Below, in pieces: positions 43,187 through 53,052 of a stretch of DNA of 64,000 nt. The DNA is from Prochlorococcus sp. AG-388-A04 (GTDB taxonomy: Bacteria; Cyanobacteriota; Cyanobacteriia; PCC-6307; Cyanobiaceae). The notes beneath the pieces are model-generated. The model had not been told where the DNA came from, searched no databases, and saw nothing but the letters and a program-made list of their open reading frames with translations. Each line of letters starts with the position of its first letter. Positions within the stretch are counted from its first letter, which is position 1. The stretch spans positions 1-64,000 of the forward strand of contig QCGL01000001.1 in NCBI GenBank assembly GCA_003279935.1, in the 5' to 3' direction. The position numbers were made by a program, and so were the translations under genes.

Positions 43187-44188
43187 CTAAGTTGTAGAAA
43201 TTAATTTTTGATTATTAATTTCTGAAAGTCTTTTTAATAACAACTCTTCTAATTCTTCTATTGCTTTGCTGAAGCCTGTTATTCCTTCACTAAGCTTTTC
43301 ACTTGCCATTTGATCCTCTAACATACTTAATCTAAAGTCTTTCTCATCAAAATAATAATCAATAGAACTATTGGATTGAGTATCTTCATCTAATTTTTTA
43401 ATTAATTCACCTTCCTCTCTATTAAGTTCGTCTAAAAATTTTGGAGCAATCGTTAGAAGGTCACATCCTGCTAATTCTTTTATTTCATCTATATTTCTAA
43501 AGCTTGCACCCATTACTTCAGTTTTAAATCCTTTTTCTTTAAAATAATTATAGATTTTGGTTACGGATATAACTCCTGGATCTTCACACCCTGCAAAGTT
43601 ATCTTTGCCAGTTTTTGCTTTATGCCAATCCAATATTCGCCCCACGAAAGGCGAGATTAAGGTTATTTTTGCATTAGCACAAGCTACAGCTTGGCAGAAG
43701 TTAAAAAGTAAAGTTAAATTGCATTTAATACCTTCTTTTTCCAATATTTCAGCTGCCTTAATTCCTTCCCAAGTTGAAGCGATCTTAATCAATATTCTTT
43801 CTTTATCTATTCCAAAACTTTTATAGTGATCTATTAACTTTCTGGCTTTTGTAACTGTTGCTTCAGTATCAAAACTTAGTCTTGCATCAACTTCTGTAGA
43901 TACTCTTCCAGAAATAAGATTAAGAATCTCCTTGCCAAAAAATACTGAAACCTGATCTATAGTCTCTTTAATTAATTCACTTTCAGAAAAGCCATTAGGT
44001 AGGGATTTTCTTGAGCATTCCAAAGCTTGATCTATTAATTTTATGTACTCAGGATTCTTAGCCGCAGCCAATATTAGTGATGGATTTGTAGTAGCATCTC
44101 TAGGTTGAAACTTTTTAATCGCCTCTAAATCTCCAGTATCAGCAACAACAACAGTAATAGAAGATAATTGTTCTAAAATCGATTTCAT
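43187..44188 (-). CDS. tal: Transaldolase
   Basis: [55 protein letters not shown]. Start moved to MKSILEQ. Confidence 0.95.
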   Translation of the reverse strand: MKSILEQLSSITVVVADTGDLEAIKKFQPRDATTNPSLILAAAKNPEYIKLIDQALECSRKSLPNGFSESELIKETIDQVSVFFGKEILNLISGRVSTEVDARLSFDTEATVTKARKLIDHYKSFGIDKERILIKIASTWEGIKAAEILEKEGIKCNLTLLFNFCQAVACANAKITLISPFVGRILDWHKAKTGKDNFAGCEDPGVISVTKIYNYFKEKGFKTEVMGASFRNIDEIKELAGCDLLTIAPKFLDELNREEGELIKKLDEDTQSNSSIDYYFDEKDFRLSMLEDQMASEKLSEGITGFSKAIEELEELLLKRLSEINNQKLISTT

Positions 44189-44278
44189 TTCTAGATAACC
44201 ATATATTTTATAAGATAGCTTCAATTTCAAATGAAATCATTAAATTAATGAACTAATTAACTAAAAACCAGAATAATT

Positions 44279-46030
44279 TCAGGGTTTTTTAACAATTTTG
44301 ATATTTTCTTCAATTTGGGGCGGTATTTTTTCAATAACAATTAAACTTTCGATAATTTCTTTTGCGATTGGCACTGCAACCGTTGAACCATAAGCGTATG
44401 CTTTCGAGGGTTCGTCAATAACAACAAGCACAACATACTTTGGATTATTTACAGGAAAAGAAGCTACAAAACTACAAACCTTTTTATTAGTATATCTTCC
44501 ATTAACTGCCTTTTGAGAAGTTCCAGTTTTCCCTCCAATTCTATATCCATCAATTTTCGCTCCTTTTCCACTGCCATTCTCAACAACACTTTCCATCCAT
44601 TTAAGAACGGTTTTTGATACCTCTTTAGAAAAGATTTCTTTTGGCGAATTATTGTTAAGGTGAGCTTTAAAATTTAAAGTAACATGAGGGATTATTTCAA
44701 TTCCCCCATTAGCTAGAACAGCGTGAAGTTGAGCTAATTTTAAAGGAGAAATAGAAAAACCCTTTCCAAAAGATGCTACTGCTGGCTCAATAGAATGATT
44801 AACAAATATATCTTTTGACTTTAATTGACCAGCAGTAGATTCAAATAAATCAGTCTCCAAACGTTTATTAATCCCTAGTTTATTCATCCAATTCCAATAA
44901 GTTTTAGGCGGCAAATTTTGCATTATTTTTACCATCCCCACATTACTTGAAACTTGTAAAACTTTTGGATAATCAATATAGCCATTTCCTTTTTTGTCCC
45001 AATTTGAAAGGCTCCATCCTCCAACCTTAACCTTCCCACTATCTTCAACTAAACCATCTTTTTGGATTACTTTTTCTTCTAATGCCAAGGCTAGATTTAA
45101 TGGTTTGAAAGTCGAACCAGGCTCGAATAAATCTTGCGAATACCAACCTCTAAAGACTTCGGAATCATAATCCCAATATTTGTTTGGATCATAAGATGGG
45201 ATTGATGCAAGTGATAAGATCTCTCCATTATTTACATTCATTACTATCGCAAAGCCTTTCTTAGCGTTCCACTTCATTACTTGTTTACTTAGAGCTTTAA
45301 AAGTAGTTTTTTGTAATCTTGAATCTATTGTTAAACCTAAACTCTCGTAGTCATTAATAAAATCTCTTGGACCCGAATTATCTGGGAGAGGTGTTCCATC
45401 TCCTCCTTTCTTAATCAAATTACTTTTGTTAAGTACTTTAATTTGATTATCTAAATGCAGTTCTAAACCAGCTGAACCTTTATTCTCATAATTAACAAAA
45501 CCAATAAGATTTGAATACAAATTACGTTGAGGATAATATCTTTGAGAATATTTAATGAGATCCAAACCACTAATATGAAGGTTCTTGATCTTTTTTGCTT
45601 GATTCTCTGTTATTTCATCCAGCAATTCAATTCCTAACATTTTATTTTCAAACTTTGATAGAAGAAATTCATCTTTTACGTTTAAAATTGGAATCAATTT
45701 ATTAACAACTTCATCAATAGTTCTTACTCTACTAGTTGAATCTCCAGGGAAGTTAAAGTATTTAGGATGAGCCCATAATCTGTAGAGAGGTTTATCATAG
45801 GCAATCAATCTATTATTTCTATCTACTATTGATCTTCTCTTATTTAAAGAACTAATCTTGGTGAATTGTATTAATCTCGCTTTTTTTTGTAAGTCAGAGG
45901 CACTAAAAACTTGTAAATTTACCAGCCTTCCATATAGTCCAAAAATTAATAGCAAACAAAAAATATAAGTGACTTTAAACCTTCGAGCTTTGAGAGGTAC
46001 CAAATGAATAATTTTCTTATTTTTTTTCAT
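44279..46030 (-). CDS. ftsI: Peptidoglycan D,D-transpeptidase FtsI (class B PBP)
   Basis: FEPGSTFKPLNLALALEE (SxxK), SSNVGMVKI (SxN), GGKTGTSQKA (KTG). Confidence 0.94.
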   Translation of the reverse strand: MKKNKKIIHLVPLKARRFKVTYIFCLLLIFGLYGRLVNLQVFSASDLQKKARLIQFTKISSLNKRRSIVDRNNRLIAYDKPLYRLWAHPKYFNFPGDSTSRVRTIDEVVNKLIPILNVKDEFLLSKFENKMLGIELLDEITENQAKKIKNLHISGLDLIKYSQRYYPQRNLYSNLIGFVNYENKGSAGLELHLDNQIKVLNKSNLIKKGGDGTPLPDNSGPRDFINDYESLGLTIDSRLQKTTFKALSKQVMKWNAKKGFAIVMNVNNGEILSLASIPSYDPNKYWDYDSEVFRGWYSQDLFEPGSTFKPLNLALALEEKVIQKDGLVEDSGKVKVGGWSLSNWDKKGNGYIDYPKVLQVSSNVGMVKIMQNLPPKTYWNWMNKLGINKRLETDLFESTAGQLKSKDIFVNHSIEPAVASFGKGFSISPLKLAQLHAVLANGGIEIIPHVTLNFKAHLNNNSPKEIFSKEVSKTVLKWMESVVENGSGKGAKIDGYRIGGKTGTSQKAVNGRYTNKKVCSFVASFPVNNPKYVVLVVIDEPSKAYAYGSTVAVPIAKEIIESLIVIEKIPPQIEENIKIVKKP

Positions 46031-46461
46031 TAATATCCTTTTTTATATTTACTGTCTTTTAATCCATCTTTAATAAATTTTATTTTTTTATTTAAATTAT
46101 TTCTCTTATTTTGAGTAATTTGCTTATCAAGATAAATTAAATCTTTTGGAGTTGTTTTTTTTAAAGTATTAAGAGACTCAATTTCATTAATAAAAAATTC
46201 TTCAGTCTTAGAAATATAATCAATAAGATTATTATTATTTGCTCTTGTTTTGATTAAATTTATATATATGCTTGTCCATTTTCTTTGACTATTGAAAGAA
46301 AGAAAAGATAATATAAAAATCAAAATTAATAAAGATATATTTACGCTGTCAAATATTCTATGAATAAATTTTAGATTAAATAATTTTATTTTTTTTAAAG
46401 TTATTTTATTACCATCATGAAGGTTATACTTTAAAGAATTTTCATTCTTATTTATATTCAT
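46030..46461 (-). CDS. Small bitopic membrane protein immediately upstream of ftsI; FtsL-like candidate
   Basis: Short basic N-terminus, one TM (VNISLLILIFILSFLSF), helical C-terminal tail; stop abuts/overlaps ftsI start. Confidence 0.7.
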   Translation of the reverse strand: MNINKNENSLKYNLHDGNKITLKKIKLFNLKFIHRIFDSVNISLLILIFILSFLSFNSQRKWTSIYINLIKTRANNNNLIDYISKTEEFFINEIESLNTLKKTTPKDLIYLDKQITQNKRNNLNKKIKFIKDGLKDSKYKKGY

Positions 46462-46546
46462 CTCTTAGTAATATTATAAATATAAAAAGTGTTATAAATC
46501 AAATAAACATTTTTTAAATTAATTCGCAAGCAATATAGCTAAATCT

Positions 46547-47905
46547 TTATGTTCTCAACAGAAACAAATTCAAAAAAGTCATCCCATTCCACAAAGAATG
46601 CATAATAACAGAAGAGGCTAATCTACCTGATATAAGCCTAGTAGTTCCCAGTCCTATACCCAAGGTAAACAATGGGATCATTTCACCGATACTCAAATGC
46701 GCCAGGGCAAAAATAAAAGCAGAGATAGTGATACCTAAAATTATTCCAAATTCTCTTGATAAAATTGGTAGTAAAACGCCTCTAAAAATAACCTCCTCAA
46801 ATATTGGAGCTAAAAATGTAGTTGTTAAAAATAAAAGAACAAATGAAACATAATTATTACTATTTAAAACGATCTCAAGTAGAGGATTACTCCCATTTTG
46901 ATTATCAACTAAAAGATTCATAATTAATGACACCAGCAAAACAAAAGGGATTATCATTAAAAACCCTTTGAATCCCTGAAAAAAAGAATCTTTTATCGGT
47001 AAGAAATTGAATTGAAAATAATCTTTTTTTAAAATAATTTTTTTTTCAAAAGATTTTATTTGATAATAAATTATCAATAGAGGGGGTAATGCCATAAATA
47101 GATAGCCAAAAAATATTTTTAATGATTGTGTCAATTCGATTGATAAATTAGAGGCTACTGATTCAACTAAGGTGATTGAAAATAATGGCGAAATGACTTC
47201 TCCTAAAACGACAAATCCTCCCGATATCAACAAAACCATATCTAACAAATCTAAATTTAAGGGTTTAAATTCTTTCCATTCAATTTTTCTTGAAGCTAAA
47301 ACACTCCATAATGTCCTCAGAACTAGTAAAGAGCCAAAGACTATTGTTAAAAGAGGTAATAATCTAATAGCTATTATTTTTAAAAACATTTTTTTTGAAA
47401 GTGTATTTGTTATTAATTGACTCTCATCAAAAGAAAATCTTTTGCTCAACAAATGGTAAAGAAATCTATCCTCGTTAAATAACTCTAGTAAATTAACATT
47501 AGGTTTATATGAATTATCTAGATTACTTTTACTTAAATTTTCTACTACCAATTTATAATTTTTATTATCAAAGTTATTAAGATACTCTTTATTATTGTTT
47601 ATCTGATTATTCGTGGAAGAAATTAGCCATATAAATTGATTCCTTTCTGTTAATTCATCAAAAGAAATCTCAGAAAGAGAATTATTAATATCCTCAATGG
47701 GATCGTTAATAATAAGGAGGTTTCTTAAATTAATTGGTATTGCAGGCAAAGCTAATTCTGCAATTTCTTTTTCTTTTTGACTAATATCAAAGCTAACCGA
47801 TGGTCGACTGAGACTATCTCGAAGCCCTTGTTGCCACACAAAAAAAGTTATAATTAGAGAAATAAAAGCTAAAAATAGTTTTGTCTTAGAAATATTTTTA
47901 TTCAT
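46547..47905 (-). CDS. CPBP family intramembrane metalloprotease
   Basis: FLAPIFEEVIFRGVLLPIL; FALAHLSIGEMIPLFTLGIGLGTTRL; SVIMHSLWNGMTFL. Confidence 0.9.
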   Translation of the reverse strand: MNKNISKTKLFLAFISLIITFFVWQQGLRDSLSRPSVSFDISQKEKEIAELALPAIPINLRNLLIINDPIEDINNSLSEISFDELTERNQFIWLISSTNNQINNNKEYLNNFDNKNYKLVVENLSKSNLDNSYKPNVNLLELFNEDRFLYHLLSKRFSFDESQLITNTLSKKMFLKIIAIRLLPLLTIVFGSLLVLRTLWSVLASRKIEWKEFKPLNLDLLDMVLLISGGFVVLGEVISPLFSITLVESVASNLSIELTQSLKIFFGYLFMALPPLLIIYYQIKSFEKKIILKKDYFQFNFLPIKDSFFQGFKGFLMIIPFVLLVSLIMNLLVDNQNGSNPLLEIVLNSNNYVSFVLLFLTTTFLAPIFEEVIFRGVLLPILSREFGIILGITISAFIFALAHLSIGEMIPLFTLGIGLGTTRLISGRLASSVIMHSLWNGMTFLNLFLLRT

Positions 47906-48022
47906 GTAATTAATAATAAAATATAAAACTTAATTTAGTTTTCATTGAAATTCCTAATAATCATATATCTATTTTTATCACGCCATGAGATGATTAAATT
48001 ACTATAATTTAAAATTTATATA

Positions 48023-49351
48023 ATGAGCATTAGATTAGTTTTAGTAAGACATGGGCTTAGCAGTTTTAATGAAAAAGGTTTAGTTCAAGGTAGGACAGAT
48101 GATTCATATTTAACCGATAAAGGATACGAGCAGGCACTAAAATCTGGGGAGGTTTTATCAGGGATTAATTTCGACAAGATATATTCATCTCCACTTGTAA
48201 GAGCAGCAGAGACTGCAAAAACAATTCAGAAAAACTTAAAAGGAGAAAATAATATTATTTATGATAAAAATTTATTAGAGGTTGATCTTGGTTCATGGTC
48301 TGGTTTAACTATTAATGAAATAAAAAACAAGTATCCAAAAGACTATCTTCTTTGGAAAAATGATCCTGAGAATTTAATTTTAGAGAGTATTCATAATTCA
48401 ACTTATCAACCAATTAAAGAATTATATGTACAGGCAGATGTATTTATTAAAAGTATTTTTAAAATCTATTTAGAAAAAGAAGAAGCAAATATTTTAGTAA
48501 TTGGTCATAATGCAATCCTTAGATGCTTAATTTTATTACTAATTGGGAAACCTAAAAAAGGTTTTAGAAAAATAAAGTTAGATAATGCCTCTCTTTCAAT
48601 CCTTAATATTGTGAAGAAAAGAAATTCATATAATACACAAATTGAATGTTTAAACCAAACTTCTCATCTAGATAAAAGAATTCCTGATCAGATTGGAGAC
48701 TCAAGAATATTTTTAGTTAGGCATGGTGAAACCAACTGGAATAAAGAGGGTCGATTCCAAGGGCAAATCAATATTCCTTTAAATAATAATGGGAAAGATC
48801 AGGCGGGAAAGGCCTCTAAATATTTAGAAGAAGTTAACTTCAACAAAGCTTTTTCAAGTTCAATGGATAGACCATATGAAACCGCACAAATAATTCTTCA
48901 AAACAAATCAGATTTAGAAATAAAAAAGATTGAAAATTTAGTAGAAATAAGCCATGGATTATGGGAAGGCAAATTAGAAAATCAAATTAAGCAACAATGG
49001 CCAGAATTACTTAAAAATTGGCATGAAAAACCTGAAGAAGTGCTTATGCCCGAGGGTGAGAGTATCAAAGAAGTCTCTGAAAGATCAGTTAAGGCTTGGG
49101 GAGAAATATGTTTAGCTCAAAAGAATAAAGATTTGACCTTATTAGTCGCACATGATGCAGTAAATAAAACCCTTATTTGTAATTTATTAGGAATTGATTT
49201 TTCTAATATCTGGATGATAAAGCAAGGTAATGGAGGTATAACTATTATTGATCTTTTTAAGGATCCTCAAAAAGATAATGTAATTAGTGCTTTGAATATT
49301 ACGACACATCTTGGTGGAATACTGGACTCAACGGTATCCGGGGCTCTTTAA
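48023..49351 (+). CDS. Tandem two-domain histidine phosphatase (phosphoglycerate mutase-like)
   Basis: Two RHG motifs: LVLVRHGLSSFNEKGLVQGR and IFLVRHGETNWNKEGRFQGQ; two later catalytic His motifs VIGHNAILR and LVAHDAVNK. Confidence 0.9.
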   Translation: MSIRLVLVRHGLSSFNEKGLVQGRTDDSYLTDKGYEQALKSGEVLSGINFDKIYSSPLVRAAETAKTIQKNLKGENNIIYDKNLLEVDLGSWSGLTINEIKNKYPKDYLLWKNDPENLILESIHNSTYQPIKELYVQADVFIKSIFKIYLEKEEANILVIGHNAILRCLILLLIGKPKKGFRKIKLDNASLSILNIVKKRNSYNTQIECLNQTSHLDKRIPDQIGDSRIFLVRHGETNWNKEGRFQGQINIPLNNNGKDQAGKASKYLEEVNFNKAFSSSMDRPYETAQIILQNKSDLEIKKIENLVEISHGLWEGKLENQIKQQWPELLKNWHEKPEEVLMPEGESIKEVSERSVKAWGEICLAQKNKDLTLLVAHDAVNKTLICNLLGIDFSNIWMIKQGNGGITIIDLFKDPQKDNVISALNITTHLGGILDSTVSGAL

Positions 49352-49352
49352 A

Positions 49353-50606
49353 ATGGGGAAAAGCTTTTTTTTTGAAAATATAAATATTTTGATGGGTTCC
49401 AATGCGACAGTTATTAAAGATAATTTATTAATTATCGATGGCAAAATAAAAGCATTTGGTAAAAAGGCTAAAGAGGAGGCGTTCAAGAAGAATATTAAAA
49501 TTTCTAAATCTGGTAATAAAATATTGGCTCCAATGCTTGTTGATAGTCACTCATTTTTAGAAGATCCCTTAACAGGAGTTAATGATAACCTAGAAAATTT
49601 AAAGTTTAGAGCAAAGAAATCAGGTTTTGGTACAATCGCCTTTCTTCCAAATAGTAAAAACTGGAGAGATAATCCTGAAAAAATACCCTTTCAGAAAAAT
49701 TATGATTTTGATTTAAATATTTATTTTTGGGGAAGTTTAAGTTTGGAAGATGAAGGCAAAAAACTATCTCCCCATAGTGAACTTTTGAAATCAGGTGCAA
49801 TAGGTCTCTCTACTAAAAACTTTTTGGATAACTCAATCATTTTGAAAAGTCTTTCTTTAGATGCAATCAAGACATCACCAATATTATTTTCGTTAACAAA
49901 AAAAAATTCACTACAGAAAGGAATTATAAATAAGGACATAAAATCACTACAATCAGGATTTTATATTATTGAAAATAATAATGAGATTGCAGAAGTTAAA
50001 AATATTTTAGGAATCAAGAATATTTTTCCAGATAAAAATATAGTAATTAAAAATATCTCAGATTTAAATTCTCTGAAAGAAATAGAAAAATATACTATTC
50101 CAATTTTAACAACAATAAGTTGGTGGAGCTTAATCGCCGATACAAACAATCTCGAGTTTGATGATCTTGGCTGGAAAGTAGATCCCCCTTTGGGCTCTCA
50201 GGAAAATAGAGAATTTTTAATAAAAGGTTTAGAAAATGATTTAATTCAAGCTATTGCAGTAAACTCAAAGGCATTAAGTGATGAAGATACATTTATTCCC
50301 ATAAATGATAGACCCGCAGGGATAAGCTCTTTTGAATTAGTTTTACCGTTATTGTGGAAAGAATTAGTAGTAAAAAGAGATTGGCCAATCCCAATGCTTT
50401 GGAAATATTTAAGTTTTAATCCCTCTAATTTATTAGGAATAATGCAAGAGAAATTGTCTATCGGCAGTAAAAGATGGCTTATATTTGACCCTGATCAAAA
50501 ATGGCTAAATAATCAAATCAATTTAGGTTATGATTCCCCTTCAAATTTTCCCAAGAAAAATAAATTAATTAAAGGGAAAGTGATTCATGTAGGGCTTGAT
50601 TTTTAA
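49353..50606 (+). CDS. Dihydroorotase-like protein, predicted non-catalytic (metal ligands not conserved)
   Basis: Amidohydrolase layout with NPPL-like DPPLGSQENREFLIKGL and FELVLPLLW, but HxH, HH and DHAPH motifs substituted. Start placed at ATG 49353. Confidence 0.82.
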   Translation: MGKSFFFENINILMGSNATVIKDNLLIIDGKIKAFGKKAKEEAFKKNIKISKSGNKILAPMLVDSHSFLEDPLTGVNDNLENLKFRAKKSGFGTIAFLPNSKNWRDNPEKIPFQKNYDFDLNIYFWGSLSLEDEGKKLSPHSELLKSGAIGLSTKNFLDNSIILKSLSLDAIKTSPILFSLTKKNSLQKGIINKDIKSLQSGFYIIENNNEIAEVKNILGIKNIFPDKNIVIKNISDLNSLKEIEKYTIPILTTISWWSLIADTNNLEFDDLGWKVDPPLGSQENREFLIKGLENDLIQAIAVNSKALSDEDTFIPINDRPAGISSFELVLPLLWKELVVKRDWPIPMLWKYLSFNPSNLLGIMQEKLSIGSKRWLIFDPDQKWLNNQINLGYDSPSNFPKKNKLIKGKVIHVGLDF

Positions 50607-51255
50607 AAAGCCCAAAATTCTTTAGAGGCCAAAACCTAAAATAAGCTTTCCCAATTATTTCTTTTTTATGAAGAAATTTACTACCAGGCCAATATCTTCC
50701 ATCCCAGCTATTTGATCTATTGTCACCTAAAACCAAAAAATGATCCTCCGGTACTTTCAAACTTTTAAATTCTCCGCAATTATTAAAAAAGGATTCTGAA
50801 CAGAAATTAATAACATATGGCTCAAAAATCTTTTTATTATTAACTATCACTTCGCCTTTAATATTGACACTCACTAATTCTCCAGGCAATGCTACTACTC
50901 TTTTTATATAAGCATCACAAGCCTGATCTCTTAATCCAGGGATGAATGACATTGGAGGAAAACCCATAAAAAAACAATAACTTTTATTTGGTAAGGGGTT
51001 AGATCTTGATGCAATAAGTTTTTCATCAAAAGAAAAAGGGGATTTAAAAACAATAATGTCTCCTCTTTGAGGTGATGAATTTTTTAAGGAAATTTTTTCA
51101 ATAATTAATCTATCGTTTATTTGTAATTCAGGAAGCATTGAACCAGAGGGAATATAACGAGGTTCGGCTAAAAAAGATCTGCAAGAAGAGACAAAAAAAG
51201 CTAAGAGAAGTAATGGTCCCCACTCAAAAAGTATATTTTTAAAAGAGAAATTCAT
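50569..51255 (-). CDS. lepB: Signal peptidase I
   Basis: RYIPSGSMLPELQINDRLIIEKI; YIKRVVALPGE; VLGDNRSNSWDGRYWPG. Confidence 0.95.
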   Translation of the reverse strand: MNFSFKNILFEWGPLLLLAFFVSSCRSFLAEPRYIPSGSMLPELQINDRLIIEKISLKNSSPQRGDIIVFKSPFSFDEKLIASRSNPLPNKSYCFFMGFPPMSFIPGLRDQACDAYIKRVVALPGELVSVNIKGEVIVNNKKIFEPYVINFCSESFFNNCGEFKSLKVPEDHFLVLGDNRSNSWDGRYWPGSKFLHKKEIIGKAYFRFWPLKNFGLFKNQALHESLSL

Positions 51256-51284
51256 AAAATTTACAAACCTATAAAATTAAATAC

Positions 51285-51641
51285 CTATTTGAGGTTTGCG
51301 ATATATTCAGACTCATTGAATCCAAGTATTAATTTACTTTCATTAATAATTAGAAATGGTCTTTTGATTAATTTTCCATCATTTGACAATAGTTCAATAA
51401 TTTTTGTTTTGGTTAAGTCAAGAATATCAATCCCGATTAACTTATAACTCTTACCTCTTGTATTAAATATCTTCTTAATGTCTAAAGAAAATTGTATTAA
51501 AGCCAGTTCCAAAAATTTTTTTGAAGGTGGTTCTTTAACAATATCTATTAATTGATAATTAATATTATTTTGATCAAGCCACTTGGACGCTTTTCTACAT
51601 GTAGAGCATTTTGGATAGCTATAAAAAATTACTCTTTTCAA
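51285..51641 (-). CDS. ArsC/Spx family thioredoxin-fold protein
   Basis: IFYSYPKCSTCRKASKWLDQNNINYQLIDI; GKLIKRPFLI; LILGFNESEY. Confidence 0.87.
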   Translation of the reverse strand: MKRVIFYSYPKCSTCRKASKWLDQNNINYQLIDIVKEPPSKKFLELALIQFSLDIKKIFNTRGKSYKLIGIDILDLTKTKIIELLSNDGKLIKRPFLIINESKLILGFNESEYIANLK

Positions 51642-51642
51642 T

Positions 51643-52191
51643 TTATTTAACTATTGATGATTTTTTTAAAACTTTAAAGGATTTCTTTTTTTTTGGTGTA
51701 CATTTTCTTAAAAGTTCTTCAACTACTTCAAAATCTCTCCAACCATCTATTTGAACCGTCCTTCCATCTAAACCTTTGCTTGTTCTAAAAAATTCTGCAA
51801 CATCTTCTAATTGATTAGATGCTATTTGATTAATGCTAATTATATTTTCTTGCCTAGGATTAGATATAGGAACACATAAAAGTTTCCCATCATATTGCCC
51901 ACAGTCATGCATATCTAAGACACCTATAGGTCTTGCTTTTATTAAACAACCTGCGAATGTTGGCTCATCCATAATTACCATTGCATCTAGTGGAGCACCA
52001 TCATCAGCTAGGGTATTTGGGACAAAGCCATAGTCAAATGGGTAGCGGACTGAAGAATGCAAAATCCTATCAAGTGCCATAATTCCAGCTTGAGAACAAT
52101 ATTCATATTTATTCCTGCTACCAGCTGGTATTTCAACAACTAAATTAACTATGCCCTTCATAGGAGATGGAGGTATCAAACTAAGATCCAT
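51643..52191 (-). CDS. ppa: Inorganic pyrophosphatase family I
   Basis: VVEIPAGSRNKYEY; YPFDYGFVPNTLADDGAPLDAMVIMDEPTFAGC. Confidence 0.95.
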   Translation of the reverse strand: MDLSLIPPSPMKGIVNLVVEIPAGSRNKYEYCSQAGIMALDRILHSSVRYPFDYGFVPNTLADDGAPLDAMVIMDEPTFAGCLIKARPIGVLDMHDCGQYDGKLLCVPISNPRQENIISINQIASNQLEDVAEFFRTSKGLDGRTVQIDGWRDFEVVEELLRKCTPKKKKSFKVLKKSSIVK

Positions 52192-52438
52192 CTTTTTTAA
52201 TTAAGTGAAAAGAAGTAATCTCATTTCCTTGAGATAAAGGTCTACCAAGTAAAATACAAATTGAGGGCAATAGAATTGTTAGGGAGGCTATAATAATCCC
52301 AAGAAACGAAATTGATAAACTCTTCATACTTAAGGGGTCATCATCATCATCTCTTTCCAATTCACTTGAAATAGTAATAAAAGAAGATTTTTTGCTTAAA
52401 TTACTTTTGACAAACCGCTTTGAATTTGTGTATCTCAA
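52181..52438 (-). CDS. Small single-TM hypothetical protein
   Basis: 85 aa, DDDDDPLSMKSLSISFLGIIIASLTILLPSICILLG; short overlap with ppa. Confidence 0.65.
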   Translation of the reverse strand: MRYTNSKRFVKSNLSKKSSFITISSELERDDDDDPLSMKSLSISFLGIIIASLTILLPSICILLGRPLSQGNEITSFHLIKKDGS

Positions 52439-52524
52439 GAGATTTACTTGTTAAAAGTTTAGTAATATACTTAACAAAATTATTTTACAATTAAAAAGTA
52501 CATAAATCAAAATATAGTTTAAGA

Positions 52525-52875
52525 TTAATTTTTTTCTAGTAAAGATCTAATACTTTTTAATTCTTCAAGGATTTGAGAGAGCGTGTTTTGTGCAGCTGAA
52601 GATGGAGAATTAAAAACTTCGACAGTAACTTCTTTAATTCTTAAAATATCCTTAGCAAATCTTGCAACTTCATTAGGGTGAAAACGTAATGGTTCTTTCT
52701 GATCAGTTCTATATTCAGGATTTAATTTTCTCGGGTTAAAGCTAGGATTTAAATTTCTTAGATCTGTATTTGTGTACCTGTAAACAGAAGCTCTTGATCG
52801 GTTAAGGAATTTCTGAACTTCATCAATACCAACTAATTCTTCTGAACTAGAAATATTAGAATCTATATTTTCCAT
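52525..52875 (-). CDS. HTH (MerR/excisionase-like) DNA-binding protein with C-terminal coiled coil, hypothetical
   Basis: LVGIDEVQKFLNRSRASVYRYTNTDLRNLNPSFNPRKLNPEYRTDQKEPLRFHPNEVARFA...LSQILEELKSIRSLLEKN. Confidence 0.65.
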   Translation of the reverse strand: MENIDSNISSSEELVGIDEVQKFLNRSRASVYRYTNTDLRNLNPSFNPRKLNPEYRTDQKEPLRFHPNEVARFAKDILRIKEVTVEVFNSPSSAAQNTLSQILEELKSIRSLLEKN

Positions 52876-53052
52876 AACTTTATTAAAAATTTCATTCAGG
52901 TTATTGAATTCACTTAAAAATTTTAAGTTTTATTATTGCAGAAATTAGCAGAAAGGGTAAATCTAAACTACCTGCCTTCAGGGACTCAAGACACTTTAAA
53001 ATTTTTTTACACCTGAATTGATAAAATTGATTAAATTTATAAGTTTCTTTTT

